Shown: piece after piece, positions 24,627-34,039 of the stretch
Layout of the letters: every line of letters begins with the position of its first letter
How positions within the stretch are numbered: the stretch's first letter is position 1
Assembly (NCBI GenBank): GCA_017430235.1
Contig: JAFRNH010000040.1
Location: 1 to 39,198 of the forward strand
Origin: Paludibacteraceae bacterium
GTDB taxonomy: Bacteria > Bacteroidota > Bacteroidia > Bacteroidales > Paludibacteraceae
Length of the DNA stretch: 39,198 bases
Direction of reading: 5' to 3'
Notes under the pieces: generated by a model
Database searches by the model: none
Seen by the model: only the letters and a program-made list of their open reading frames with translations
Told to the model about the DNA's origin: nothing
Translations under genes and position numbers: made by a program

Positions 24627-26741
24627 TCATTTTAAATTAAGAACAACCAAATTACCTTTTATAGCAGCACCTCCTGGAGGTATCGACTGAGAATAGACCG
24701 TTCCAACGCCACTCAATTTCACCTTCAATCCACGGTTCTCCATCAAAAAGACGGCATCCTTGGCACCCATTCCAACCACATTCGGAACAATACCGTCGCG
24801 CACATTTTGGTTGGCTAGGTCGATTCCCGTCTTCGAGGAATATGAGCGGCACCAACCTGATGTCATCTTTTTATCCGTGCGGTATTTCAAGCCTAGTTTG
24901 TCCAACAAAAAGGAGAGGTCTTTATAATTACCATCCTTGGATGCCGGATAGAATTGTTCATCCGTCGACCTGGTGATGTCTGTCAGGTATGTACGAGTCA
25001 GCGGACTCTGTGCATAGATACGCTCTGCCACGTTTTTAAATACTTCACCAGAGATACCTCCCGCAGAAGGATAGTACTTTTGTGTGTTGGGATACCATAC
25101 CACCACAATCATCGAATACTTAGGATCATCAGCAGGGAAGTAGCCACAAAAGGTCAGCTGATGTTTTCGCTGACCGCCCACTTTCTGTACTGCAGTTCCT
25201 GTTTTGCCTGCAATCAGAAAATGATCTGAATGCACATTCTTAGCCGTTCCCTTCTCCACCACATCGATCATCATCCGTCTTACTTTATCCAGAGTTACCT
25301 GACTGCACAACTTTTCGTTGATGACATTGATCTTATCGTTTCGTTGCAACTCCTTTCCATTGTAATAGATACCTTTGAGCAAGGTGGGCTGGATCATTTT
25401 TCCATTATTGGCGAGACCATTATAAAAGGTGAGCAGATTGATGGGTGGAATATTGATTTCATATCCATGAGCCATCCATGGGAGGGTTGTCTTAGACCAT
25501 GTTGGATCGTTCACATTTTTAATTCTCGGTTCCGCCACACCATTCAACTCAATCGACAAGGGTGTGTTTAGTCCCATCTTATAAAGAGCCTCAACATACT
25601 TCATCGGTTCTTTGTTGAACTTATCCTCTATAATTTTAGCGATCACTATATTAGAAGAGACCTGAATACCACGGTTCAGAGAAATCTTTCCATTCTGACC
25701 AGCTCTGTGGTGGTTCCAATCCTTCATATCTCTACCATAGATATGCCAAACGCCATCACCCGTATCAACAATCTTAGAAGTATCAATACCATTTTCCAAT
25801 GCCACAATTGCGGAGGCTATTTTGAAGGTAGAGCCCGGTTCTGTTTGGGAACTCACCGCATAATTTTCACCCTCAATATAGTTTCCTGCCGCATCACGTT
25901 TCAGATTGCTCATGGCTTTGATCTGGCCTGTTGCCACCTCCATCACCACCGCACAACCCTTTTCAGCCTCCACTCGTGAAAGAGTCTTACGCAATGCATT
26001 ATCGGTGATGTCCATGATATTCACATCCATGGTGGTCATCACATCCTTTCCTTCTATCGGTTCTTCAATAATGACATCGTGTTTCTTGCTACCCACATAG
26101 AGTTCTTGATCCAAGCCAGGAACGCCTCTCAAAATAGAATCGAAGCGATGTTCCAATCCACTCTTACCACCTTTGCCTTCTTCAGCATACAGACCACCAA
26201 TCGTACGAGAGCACATGCAGGTGGAGCCAAATGGGAATTTTCTACTCACCTGTGGGTAAGGAATCAATCCACCAACATTTCTTCCTAAATTGAACAATGG
26301 AAAGGTTTTCACACGCTTCAAATCCACATAAGAGATTTTCTGCTTACTGAGTTTATAGTATTGAGACCCCTTGTTATAACCATTCCTCAAATGCGTTTTA
26401 ATCACAGAAGAAGGAACATTATAAAAGTGACCCAACGAATCGGACAAGGCGGGCAAACAAGAATCAAAGAGAGCAGGAGTCATTCCATCTGCTCTAAAAT
26501 CCATGTGCAAGACATACAAAGGAATACTTGTCACAAGAAGTTTTCCATCGCATGACAAGATGTTACCACGATTCGGCTCTCTCACTTTCTTCTTGCTTTG
26601 CTGAGTTCCAAGGTTTCTCCAGAAATCGCCTTCCGTCACCATCGTATCGTACATCTTATATACGACAGGAATCATCAATGCCAACATGATGACATAGATG
26701 AGGGTGAAACGATTCAATATTTCCTTTTTAATGGAACTCAT
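24627..26741 (-). CDS. ftsI: Class B penicillin-binding protein FtsI with PASTA domain
   Basis: A 704-residue septal transpeptidase that cross-links murein with FtsW. One N-terminal transmembrane helix lies at about residues 12-32, followed by the pedestal domain ([13 protein letters not shown]). The active-site serine is S304 in STFK, with SSN at 362-364 and KTG at 513-515. A single C-terminal PASTA domain (about 650-704, starting [13 protein letters not shown]) is typical of this protein in Bacteroidota. The gene sits between the ftsL-like gene and murE, and its stop is 1 bp from the murE start. Confidence 0.96.
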   Translation of the reverse strand: MSSIKKEILNRFTLIYVIMLALMIPVVYKMYDTMVTEGDFWRNLGTQQSKKKVREPNRGNILSCDGKLLVTSIPLYVLHMDFRADGMTPALFDSCLPALSDSLGHFYNVPSSVIKTHLRNGYNKGSQYYKLSKQKISYVDLKRVKTFPLFNLGRNVGGLIPYPQVSRKFPFGSTCMCSRTIGGLYAEEGKGGKSGLEHRFDSILRGVPGLDQELYVGSKKHDVIIEEPIEGKDVMTTMDVNIMDITDNALRKTLSRVEAEKGCAVVMEVATGQIKAMSNLKRDAAGNYIEGENYAVSSQTEPGSTFKIASAIVALENGIDTSKIVDTGDGVWHIYGRDMKDWNHHRAGQNGKISLNRGIQVSSNIVIAKIIEDKFNKEPMKYVEALYKMGLNTPLSIELNGVAEPRIKNVNDPTWSKTTLPWMAHGYEINIPPINLLTFYNGLANNGKMIQPTLLKGIYYNGKELQRNDKINVINEKLCSQVTLDKVRRMMIDVVEKGTAKNVHSDHFLIAGKTGTAVQKVGGQRKHQLTFCGYFPADDPKYSMIVVVWYPNTQKYYPSAGGISGEVFKNVAERIYAQSPLTRTYLTDITRSTDEQFYPASKDGNYKDLSFLLDKLGLKYRTDKKMTSGWCRSYSSKTGIDLANQNVRDGIVPNVVGMGAKDAVFLMENRGLKVKLSGVGTVYSQSIPPGGAAIKGNLVVLNLK

Positions 26742-26773
26742 AAAAAATTCAAACTATAATTTTTAAGTTGTTG

Positions 26774-27139
26774 TCATTTTTTCTTTATAACTATCGGTGG
26801 CGTTTGGGAAGGTAAGAGTGTTGTATCTTTTCGCCAGACTAGCTGTTGGACTCGCGATTGTTTACCCAATCCCAACAAGTCGGAGGATCGAGTCATCGCA
26901 TCAAACTTCACATCTTTCAACTCTATTTTAGCCTTCTCGATCTGCAAAATCTTATCCTCACAACTATACCTTAAACCAATATGACAGAAAATAAAGAAGA
27001 CGATTAAAAAGCATAAAGGGACCTGACGTTTCAGGAAATCTTTACGAAAGATGTTTCCTGTAAAAACATCACGGATGGAACCACTCGTGAAATCAGTGAA
27101 TTCCTTCACATTTTGCAACGGTTTCTTAAAAAAACTCAT
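26774..27139 (-). CDS. ftsL: FtsL-like cell division protein
   Basis: A 121-residue small bitopic protein with a 38-residue basic cytoplasmic segment, one transmembrane helix (about residues 40-58, VPLCFLIVFFIFCHIGL), and a short periplasmic helix likely to be coiled coil (DKILQIEKAKIELKDVKFDA). Position between rsmH and ftsI, size and topology identify it as the Bacteroidota FtsL-like component; sequence conservation is low. FtsL links FtsQ with the FtsW/FtsI synthase. It starts 7 bp after rsmH. Confidence 0.85.
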   Translation of the reverse strand: MSFFKKPLQNVKEFTDFTSGSIRDVFTGNIFRKDFLKRQVPLCFLIVFFIFCHIGLRYSCEDKILQIEKAKIELKDVKFDAMTRSSDLLGLGKQSRVQQLVWRKDTTLLPSQTPPIVIKKK

Positions 27140-27146
27140 CCTTTAA

Positions 27147-28064
27147 TCACTGCTCGTTTTCTATTTTTTCTGCAATCCTCAACTTGGCACTACGAGAACG
27201 AGGATTGGCCTCAATCTCGGCATCATCGGGGACTATCACCTTATTATTAATCAATCGGAAAGGGGATTTTCTATTTCCGAAGAAATCTTGCTCCACTTTT
27301 CCTTCAAAATTACCGGACTTCATAAAGTTTTTCACCAGACGATCTTCCAAGGAATGGTAGGTCAACACCACCAATCGTCCACCGGGTTTCAACACGCTCA
27401 AAGTTTGTTGCAACATCGCCTTCAAAGCATCCATTTCATGATTCACCTCAATGCGGATAGCTTGGAAGAGACGTGCCATATCTTTTTTCTGTTTGTCTTT
27501 TCCCAAGAATGGTTCCATCAGCGAAACCAAATCACCAATTTGAGCAAACGGCTTTTCTCCTCTTGCTTTTACAATCACGGAGGCCAACTTTCTCGCATTG
27601 GACAATTCTCCATAATAGAATAGGAGGTCTGCCAACTTTTCCTCCGAATAAGTATTGAGCACCTCGGCAGCTGTCAGTTGAGCTTTCTGATTCATCCGCA
27701 TATCAAGCGCACCATCAAATCGGAAGGAGAATCCCCTCTCAGCCTCATCGAAATGATGAAAAGAGACACCCAAATCAGCCAAGATACCATCCACCTGTTC
27801 GGCATCATGATATTTTAGGAAATTGGAGAGGAAACGGAAATTACTTCTAACAAACGTGAATCTTTTATCCGGAATCACATTTTGAAGTGCATCCAAATCC
27901 TGATCGAAGGCGATCAATCTACCATTCTCACCCAATCTGTTCAAGATCTCTCGCGAGTGTCCACCCCCACCAAATGTAACATCCACATAGATGCCATTCT
28001 TCTGTATCTGCAGTCCCTCCATACAAGGAACCAGCAATGCTGGAGTATGATAAACATTCGCCAT
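27147..28064 (-). CDS. rsmH: 16S rRNA (cytosine-1402-N4)-methyltransferase RsmH (MraW)
   Basis: A 305-residue SAM-dependent methyltransferase that modifies C1402 in the ribosomal P-site. The SAM-binding motif DVTFGGGGHSREIL lies near residue 28, followed by AFDQDLDAL; GILADLGVSFHHFD and the late TYHSLEDRLVKNFM are family hallmarks. Full length. It is the second gene of the dcw cluster, 28 bp after mraZ. Confidence 0.97.
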   Translation of the reverse strand: MANVYHTPALLVPCMEGLQIQKNGIYVDVTFGGGGHSREILNRLGENGRLIAFDQDLDALQNVIPDKRFTFVRSNFRFLSNFLKYHDAEQVDGILADLGVSFHHFDEAERGFSFRFDGALDMRMNQKAQLTAAEVLNTYSEEKLADLLFYYGELSNARKLASVIVKARGEKPFAQIGDLVSLMEPFLGKDKQKKDMARLFQAIRIEVNHEMDALKAMLQQTLSVLKPGGRLVVLTYHSLEDRLVKNFMKSGNFEGKVEQDFFGNRKSPFRLINNKVIVPDDAEIEANPRSRSAKLRIAEKIENEQ

Positions 28065-28092
28065 ATATAATTATTATATGTTTATATCAAAG

Positions 28093-28557
28093 TCAAAAAG
28101 CCAAAAGACTTCCCATCTTTTCCTGTAATGCAGCAGAAAAATCTTCATCAGACATCATTCCATCTTCAAGGTTCTCAGCCTTCCATATTTCAAAATAACT
28201 ACCCATACCCACAAAAAGAGCCTCTGTATCAACACCGATGACATCCAAATGTTTCTTTTGTATCAGGACACGACCGCTTGCATCAATATCCACCTGCTCC
28301 ACACTCGAAGCAAACTGACGATACAAACGTTGGTCGTCTTTATTCCACATGTTCAATTTTGATGTGAATTGCGCATCAATCTTCTCCCATTCTGAGTTCG
28401 GATAGAGCTTCACACACTTCGCAATTGGATCTACCCGCAAGCAAAGTGAAGTCTCGCCTGCCGCTTCCAGCATGCGTCGATAGGCGGCTGGAACGAACAA
28501 ACGTCCCTTGTTGTCTACCTTAGCTTCTATTTTACTCAAAAACTTGTACATACGCAT
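28093..28557 (-). CDS. mraZ: Transcriptional regulator MraZ
   Basis: A 154-residue DNA-binding protein with two SpoVT-AbrB-like half-domains. The first has the IEAKVDNKGRLFVPAAYRR motif (about residues 9-27) and the second DIDASGRVLIQKKHL (about 91-105). MraZ forms a ring and represses its own operon by binding GTGGG-type direct repeats; two such repeats lie just upstream here. A start at an internal ATG (28,551) is possible. It is the first gene of the dcw cluster. Confidence 0.95.
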   Translation of the reverse strand: MRMYKFLSKIEAKVDNKGRLFVPAAYRRMLEAAGETSLCLRVDPIAKCVKLYPNSEWEKIDAQFTSKLNMWNKDDQRLYRQFASSVEQVDIDASGRVLIQKKHLDVIGVDTEALFVGMGSYFEIWKAENLEDGMMSDEDFSAALQEKMGSLLAF

Positions 28558-28576
28558 TTATACAATTTCACATTCG

Positions 28577-28584
28577 CAAAGATA
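28577..28584 (-). promoter_or_regulatory. -7 box of the mraZ/dcw promoter
   Basis: On the - strand it reads TATCTTTG, a match to TAnnTTTG, 20 bp before the mraZ ATG. The predicted -33 position falls at about 28,604-28,607, inside the TGGGG repeats, so a protein bound there would block RNA polymerase. Confidence 0.65.
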
Positions 28585-28599
28585 AAAATAATTTTTATT

Positions 28600-28617
28600 C
28601 CCCCACTATCCCCCACT
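28600..28617 (-). promoter_or_regulatory. Candidate MraZ operator
   Basis: Two direct repeats on the - strand, AGTGGGGGAT and AGTGGGGGAA, lie exactly 10 bp apart, one helical turn. This matches the known MraZ target of TGGG(N) boxes repeated every 10 bp. They cover the -33 region of the mraZ promoter, as expected for autorepression. Confidence 0.7.
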
Positions 28618-28858
28618 TCACTTTTTATTAACTATTTTTTTATTTTTATTAACCACCACCTGTTCACCACCAACAAGTTATCAACAAGTTACCAACAAAT
28701 AGGGGTATTCCCCAAGAAATAATTTTCACAAATCTATTTCCAACAACTGTCAACCAAGATGAAGTTTTTTTAAACACCTAGTTTTCACCCCATTCTCCAC
28801 CACTCAAAAAAAAATCAAGTAAAAACAAGGAACTTTTCCTTCTTTAATAATTTTTAAC
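28618..28858. other. Divergent intergenic region between mraZ and glsA
   Basis: About 240 bp with no gene and a marked A/C bias on the + strand. It holds an 11-bp near-tandem repeat CAACAAGTTAT / CAACAAGTTAC followed by CAACAAAT (28,672-28,700). One part, TTATCAACA (28,678-28,686), differs from a DnaA box by one base. A GGGG-TATT-CCCC inverted repeat lies at 28,702-28,713. Its role is unknown; a regulatory one is likely from its position. Confidence 0.5.
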
Positions 28859-28866
28859 TAAATTTG
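28859..28866 (+). promoter_or_regulatory. -7 box of the glsA promoter
   Basis: TAAATTTG matches TAnnTTTG and lies 16 bp before the glsA ATG. TTTT at 28,834-28,837 could be a weak -33 element. Confidence 0.65.
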
Positions 28867-28882
28867 CAGTAATAAGACAAAG

Positions 28883-29740
28883 ATGGAAAAGAACAGAATT
28901 GAAGCGACAAACCCGAATTGCGTTCAAATTGACTTTGATAGCGTTCTAGAAAGCAAAATTCCTTCCGTAAAAAGGAAATTGCCGAAGTTTGTCATTTCAT
29001 ATCTAAAAAAAATCTTCCACGAAGACGATATCAACTACATCTTCCGAACTTATGGTCATCTGTATGGCGCAGAATTTGCAGAAGCCATTATGACAGATTA
29101 CTTTAAGACTCCGATGAAACTAGAGGGAGAGGAGAATTTACCGTCTGACGGACGAATCATTTTCGCATGCAATCACCCGCTGGGTGGATTGGACGGAATT
29201 GCGCTTCTCGCCCTGTTGGGAAAGAGATATGAGGGACTGAAGGTTCCCGTCAACGACCTACTGATGTACATTGACAATCTGAAAGAAAGTTTTATTCCAG
29301 TAAATAAGCTACAAGGTAAAGGTCAAAGCAAAAACATCTCCAACCTCATCAACCAAGCATGTGAGTCGGACAAAGCCATACTTTTCTTCCCCGCCGGCGT
29401 CTGCTCCCGCAAACAAAAAGACGGAAGTATCCGAGATAACGAATGGAAGAAAACCTTTGTCTCGAAAGCGAAAGAATATCAAAGGGACATTGTCCCACTT
29501 CATTTTGAGGGTCACAACTCAAAATTCTTTTACAACCTAGCCTACTACAGAACCAAATTCGGAGTCAAAGCGAACATAGAAATGCTCTATTTAGTGGATG
29601 AATTGTTCAAACAGAAAGGTAACACATTCACTATCACGGTTGGCAAACCCATTTCTTACGCGGATTTAGACAACAGGAAAACAGATAAAGAGTGGGCCGA
29701 GGAAATAAAAAAGATATCTTACAGTTTAACTAAAAGGTGA
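28883..29740 (+). CDS. glsA: Lysophospholipid-type O-acyltransferase (GlsA-like)
   Basis: A 285-residue acyltransferase of the PlsC-like superfamily. The catalytic motif is NHPLGGLDG (97-105), with five residues between His and Asp instead of the usual four, a variant found in the Bacteroidota group. The second motif FFPAG is at 168-172. In Bacteroides the GlsB/GlsA pair makes glycine lipids: GlsB N-acylates glycine and GlsA adds the second, ester-linked acyl chain. The neighbouring gene is GlsB-like, which supports this role over general phosphatidic acid synthesis. It is the first gene of the unit, transcribed away from mraZ. Confidence 0.8.
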   Translation: MEKNRIEATNPNCVQIDFDSVLESKIPSVKRKLPKFVISYLKKIFHEDDINYIFRTYGHLYGAEFAEAIMTDYFKTPMKLEGEENLPSDGRIIFACNHPLGGLDGIALLALLGKRYEGLKVPVNDLLMYIDNLKESFIPVNKLQGKGQSKNISNLINQACESDKAILFFPAGVCSRKQKDGSIRDNEWKKTFVSKAKEYQRDIVPLHFEGHNSKFFYNLAYYRTKFGVKANIEMLYLVDELFKQKGNTFTITVGKPISYADLDNRKTDKEWAEEIKKISYSLTKR

Positions 29741-29780
29741 GTCCAATAAATTCACCATTTAAACAAAAAAAGGCATAAAC

Positions 29781-30740
29781 ATGGAAGAGATTATTGCACC
29801 AATTAGCACAGAGCTCATAGAGGCGGAATTGACGCGCGATTTATTCCTCCGCAATACAAACAAAGGAGGAAACGAGATATACATCGTGACAAACAAAAAT
29901 GCGCCCAACACAGTGAGAGAAATTGGTCGACTCAGAGAAATCTCTTTCAGAAACGCAGGCGGAGGTGCTGGTGTCAGTTGCGACATTGATGAATATGATA
30001 CAATGGAGCGTCCTTATCACCAACTTATTGTTTGGAATCCAGAGGCTCGCGAGATCATTGGCGGATACCGCTACCTTCATGGATGCGAAGTGACATTCAA
30101 CGCGGATGGGCAACCTCATCTTACTTCATCTCACTTGTTTACCTACTCCGACAGATTCATCCACGAATTTCTTCCATACACGATAGAATTGGGCCGTTCA
30201 TTTGTTCGTCCTGAATATCAATCCACCAAAATGGGAGCTAAGAGTCTCTATGCACTCGACAACCTCTGGGATGGATTGGGAGCATTGACACTCGTTATTC
30301 CTAACACAAAATATTTCTTTGGGAAAGCCACCATCTATCGCTCGTTCGACGAAAAGTGTCTCTGTTGCTTATTTGCTTTCATGAAGAAGTATTTCCCCGA
30401 CAAAGAGAACCTTGTTACTCCTCGTTATCCTTATGATATAGAGTCGAAATACACTGGCATGGATGAAATTCTAACAGGATCCAATTACAAGGAAGACTAC
30501 ACGATACTGAAGAGCTATGTTAAACAATCAGGTCACAACATACCACCGCTCGTCAATGCATACATGTCGCTCTCTCCAACCATGCGCACCTTCGGTTCTT
30601 GCATCAACGATGAGTTTGGTGATGTGATCGAAACAGGTCTGATGATCACTATTGAGGAGATTTTCGAGCAAAAGAAACTACGTCACGTAGCCTCCTTCCT
30701 TGAAGAGCAACAAAGCAAGAAATCATCTCTCGAGCTATAA
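29781..30740 (+). CDS. glsB: N-acyltransferase (GlsB/OlsB-like)
   Basis: A 319-residue protein of the ornithine-lipid N-acyltransferase family (GNAT fold). The core pattern is IGRLREISFRNAGGGAG followed by DIDEYDT, then IIGGYRYLHG and ELGRSFVRPEYQ. In Bacteroides the GlsB homologue joins a 3-hydroxy fatty acid to the amino group of glycine, the first step of glycine-lipid synthesis. It lies 40 bp after the GlsA-like gene on the same strand, so the two steps are probably co-expressed. Ornithine as the amino acid cannot be excluded from sequence alone. Confidence 0.85.
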   Translation: MEEIIAPISTELIEAELTRDLFLRNTNKGGNEIYIVTNKNAPNTVREIGRLREISFRNAGGGAGVSCDIDEYDTMERPYHQLIVWNPEAREIIGGYRYLHGCEVTFNADGQPHLTSSHLFTYSDRFIHEFLPYTIELGRSFVRPEYQSTKMGAKSLYALDNLWDGLGALTLVIPNTKYFFGKATIYRSFDEKCLCCLFAFMKKYFPDKENLVTPRYPYDIESKYTGMDEILTGSNYKEDYTILKSYVKQSGHNIPPLVNAYMSLSPTMRTFGSCINDEFGDVIETGLMITIEEIFEQKKLRHVASFLEEQQSKKSSLEL

Positions 30741-30772
30741 CGCTAACGGAGATGACCTCTTGTTGTGATCTG

Positions 30773-31261
30773 CTATTTTTGGAGAATCAAATCTGCTACT
30801 TTAATATCACAGAAATCAACCAATTGTTGCGGATTCATCTTTATCTGAAGTCCGCGCACTCCCGCACTGATATAGATAAAATCAAAGTTCATCGCCGTCT
30901 CATGAATAAAAGTGGGGTAAGGTTTCTTCATACCCAAAGGGGAGCATCCACCTCGTATGTAGCCTGTCAATCCCAATAGTTCCTTCATACCTGTCATGGC
31001 ACAATTCTTATTGCCAGATATCTTAGCGGCTTTTTTCAAATCCACCTCTTCTGCTCCTGGAATAACGCAAACGAAAATGCCTGTCTTGTCGCCTCTCAAG
31101 ACCAAGGTTTTGAAAACCAACTCCAAAGGTTCATTCAGTTGGGCAGCCACATGAATGGCACTCAAATCATTTTCGTCCACCTCGTAAGGAACCAACTCAT
31201 AAGGTATTTTTTTACTATCTAACAAACGAGCTGCGTTTGTCTTTTGTATTTTTTGTCCCAT
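30773..31261 (-). CDS. ybaK: Cys-tRNA(Pro)/Cys-tRNA(Cys) deacylase YbaK
   Basis: A 162-residue cytoplasmic editing-domain protein of the YbaK/EbsC family that hydrolyses mischarged tRNA, chiefly Cys-tRNA(Pro). The conserved lysine of the active site lies in VFKTLVLRGDK (about residue 51), and GYIRGGCSPLGMKKP is the typical GG(C)SP loop near residue 104. Full length. It has its own -7 box (TAATTTTG on the - strand, 31,279-31,286), 17 bp before the ATG. It converges with glsB, with a gap of 32 bp. Confidence 0.93.
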   Translation of the reverse strand: MGQKIQKTNAARLLDSKKIPYELVPYEVDENDLSAIHVAAQLNEPLELVFKTLVLRGDKTGIFVCVIPGAEEVDLKKAAKISGNKNCAMTGMKELLGLTGYIRGGCSPLGMKKPYPTFIHETAMNFDFIYISAGVRGLQIKMNPQQLVDFCDIKVADLILQK

Positions 31262-31347
31262 ATCCTAATTATTTACTGCAAAATTACACCATTTATTGAA
31301 ATTCAATCCAACTATCGGATTCTTTTACTGCGATTTTACATAAAACG

Positions 31348-31379
31348 AAAAAGGAGTCTCACGCATGAAACTCCTTTTT
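31348..31379 (-). terminator. Intrinsic terminator of the esterase gene
   Basis: Stem AAAAAGGAGT / ACTCCTTTTT (31,348-31,357 and 31,370-31,379) with a 12-base loop. On the - strand the T-run continues as CTTTTTCGTTTT. It lies 27 bp after the esterase stop and before ybaK; being nearly symmetrical it may act in both directions. Confidence 0.8.
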
Positions 31380-31405
31380 ACATTATTAGATAGGTTAGTG
31401 TTTAT

Positions 31406-34039
31406 TTATCTGCCAGAAATAATCGGATAAGCATTTCCCTCTTCATCCTTAACTATATAGAAGCCGGCTTTTAGTTCGTCGGTTCTACCATTAACGAACT
31501 TAGCAACCTTCACCCGTTTTCCAGTAACGTCATACACAACGTATTCGCCGTTCAACACAAACTTGTCAGAAGCAATGTTTTCAACGCCAGTCTCATCCGC
31601 CTCAATTAGTTTGAAATTCAGATAATCCAAATCCACCCAGTCGCCCGTGATTTCAACCTTTAGGATATGAGTACCTTTGGTCATCTTATTCAGAGGAGAC
31701 TTAATTGTGACGAAATCCTCCCAACTGCCAGTGTTTGGAACATCGATGAAACCTCCAGGGGTTCCTTGCGATCCCGGAATCAAGAACTTATCGTCCAAGT
31801 AGAGTGTAAATTGAGATCCATTTGCACCAGAAGCAGCATAAGCTTCCACCTCATAGGTACCCGATGTCTCTACCTCCACGGTATACTCAATCCACTCACC
31901 CGTCTGCGAGTAACCGATAGCCTTACTATTCATATCAACACCCTCATTACGAGTGTTACCATTACGGTTTTGTTCATCCATATCATGGTATGCATTACCC
32001 TCACCACCGAAGTCAAACTCCTCGGCTTCAACCTTACCAGGAATTTTAGCTGGTGTTCCGTTGAATGGCGTTTGCGGTTCAAAGATCGTGAAGTTTTTCA
32101 CTGCACTTTTTTGCTCTTTATTATCGCTATCATAACCCACAGCATAAACGGAGTGGCTACCATGAGAGAGACCAGACCATGTATAAGAATCACCAGTGGT
32201 CAACAACTCATTATCACCATAAATCTTGATGTCATGAAGATTGATATCACCTACAAGAGCTGTAGAGATCTGCACCTCACCAGGGTCTGATGATTGAAGG
32301 ATATCTACAGAGACAGCGAGTCCAGACGCCTGATATTTACCACAGCCCGTTGAATAGTTGCGTACGAAATTCCAAATGGCTTTTGACGTATGGCAACAAT
32401 TATCATTAGCAGGGATATGTCCTCTGTTAGGCACTGTGATTAAGACCACATCAGCGTCGCAATCTCCACCACTATAAGTGGTACGAGTGGCACAATTGTC
32501 TACTTTATCGGTTGATTTTTGTGTACAATGGTTATGTTTTTGCCATCCATCCACCATTGCTTCAGCACCTACCCATGTTCCATCTGCATTATAATGAACC
32601 ACGTCATCGCCCGTTCCATGCGTATGAATCAACGGTACAGGACGAGTGGAGGCATTAAACTGTGCCGACATATATCCAGAGATAGGAGCAAATGCAGCGA
32701 AATAATCCGGAATGGAATTCATACAGTGATAGGTGAGCATACCTCCCATGGAGAATCCGCTTAGATAGACACGTGTCAAATCGATCTTATATGTTTTAGA
32801 CATTTCTTTAATGATGGCAATAAGGAAATCAGTATCTTTCGTTCCACTAATATCCCATGTAGTTCCTTCGGACTGTGGATACGCAACGATGAAATCAGCA
32901 GTATCAGCCACCTGTTCCCATCTCGTTTGCTCTCTTTGATAAGAGATATCCTGGTTCATTCCATGACAAGAGATCAACAACGGACGATTCGTATGGGCAT
33001 TCTTTGGCGCATAGACAGCAACTTGTCTACTGTTCACATATATATCTACATAGCGACCCGTGGTCACACCCGTCAAGAGTTCCTCTGCAACACTCTGATT
33101 GCTTTGGTTCTGATTATTTTGGTTCTCATTGTTGTTTTGATTCTGATTGTTGTTTTGGTTCTCATTGTTGCTTTGATTACTCTGTCCATCCTGATCAGAA
33201 GCTGGCAACAACTTCAGCATTTGCTCTGCGTATCTTTTTCCCAACAATTTATAACCATTCACCGAGAAATGGTATTGGTCGCCAGCTGCTTCACAACCAT
33301 CTGCAGAGATGACGTATGAATTTTGGATAACACTTGGAACTCGTCTCACTTGATTATTGTGACTGCTGCAAGGACCAGTATAGCGGACCTCACCCACCAG
33401 CAAAGGTACATCTGCAGAATTCAAGCCCAAATCCTTAAGCATATCCTCATGAACGCCCTTCAAATCGTTTGGCCAGTTGGGATCGTTGGTGTTTGTCTCT
33501 CCTTGGTGTACCAAGATACCCTTGATAACGCCAACCTTCTGAGCCTCTTTCGCCATTTCAATCAAACGACCATAAGGATTTCCTCCATATTGATTGGCAT
33601 AATCACGCAACCAACTCTCGCAAGTGGACAGATAACCTTGATATTTATTTTTTTGGAACAACTCAATGCTGGCACCTCCACAAGCAACCACCACGACACC
33701 CACTTTGATATCACTATCTAATTTTTCAACCAATGTACGACCGAAATAGTCTATAGGTCCAAAACCAGAATTATTCCAATGGAAACAACGAGCCAAAGGA
33801 GGAACTGCCGTATACCATTCTCCCTTTTTACGATCTCCGTTTGAACAATTATCAGCTGTATACAACATTTGGAAACGATCGCTCACATTCTGCTTCTCTT
33901 CATCAGGAACAGTCGCATTTCCCTCCATATTGGATTGACCCCAACATAGATAGATGTGAAAATTCGGATCAGGATCCGCCTTCGCCACAAACAATGTCAT
34001 TAATAGACATAATAAAAGTGTAATGTTTTTACGTTTCAT
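31406..34039 (-). CDS. Secreted multidomain carbohydrate esterase (CE6-CE1-CBM6)
   Basis: An 877-residue exported protein that probably removes acetyl or feruloyl groups from plant xylan. Residues 1-21 are the signal peptide. An SGNH/CE6-type esterase covers about 26-280: GQSNMEG with Ser36, HQGE at 178-181, and Asp254/His257 in GDQYHFSVNGY. An Asn/Gln-rich linker covers 284-316. A CE1-like alpha/beta hydrolase covers about 328-565: nucleophile Ser430 in GFSMGG, Asp478 or Asp479 in GTGDD, His541 in RGHIP. An Ig-like module (575-655) and a CBM6 domain (about 664-812, starting IPGKVEAEEF) follow. The last 55 residues (VYDVTGKRVK, LKAGFYIVKD) resemble a short T9SS-type sorting tail. Exact substrates cannot be told from sequence. 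It appears to be a single-gene transcript. Confidence 0.88.
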   Translation of the reverse strand: MKRKNITLLLCLLMTLFVAKADPDPNFHIYLCWGQSNMEGNATVPDEEKQNVSDRFQMLYTADNCSNGDRKKGEWYTAVPPLARCFHWNNSGFGPIDYFGRTLVEKLDSDIKVGVVVVACGGASIELFQKNKYQGYLSTCESWLRDYANQYGGNPYGRLIEMAKEAQKVGVIKGILVHQGETNTNDPNWPNDLKGVHEDMLKDLGLNSADVPLLVGEVRYTGPCSSHNNQVRRVPSVIQNSYVISADGCEAAGDQYHFSVNGYKLLGKRYAEQMLKLLPASDQDGQSNQSNNENQNNNQNQNNNENQNNQNQSNQSVAEELLTGVTTGRYVDIYVNSRQVAVYAPKNAHTNRPLLISCHGMNQDISYQREQTRWEQVADTADFIVAYPQSEGTTWDISGTKDTDFLIAIIKEMSKTYKIDLTRVYLSGFSMGGMLTYHCMNSIPDYFAAFAPISGYMSAQFNASTRPVPLIHTHGTGDDVVHYNADGTWVGAEAMVDGWQKHNHCTQKSTDKVDNCATRTTYSGGDCDADVVLITVPNRGHIPANDNCCHTSKAIWNFVRNYSTGCGKYQASGLAVSVDILQSSDPGEVQISTALVGDINLHDIKIYGDNELLTTGDSYTWSGLSHGSHSVYAVGYDSDNKEQKSAVKNFTIFEPQTPFNGTPAKIPGKVEAEEFDFGGEGNAYHDMDEQNRNGNTRNEGVDMNSKAIGYSQTGEWIEYTVEVETSGTYEVEAYAASGANGSQFTLYLDDKFLIPGSQGTPGGFIDVPNTGSWEDFVTIKSPLNKMTKGTHILKVEITGDWVDLDYLNFKLIEADETGVENIASDKFVLNGEYVVYDVTGKRVKVAKFVNGRTDELKAGFYIVKDEEGNAYPIISGR

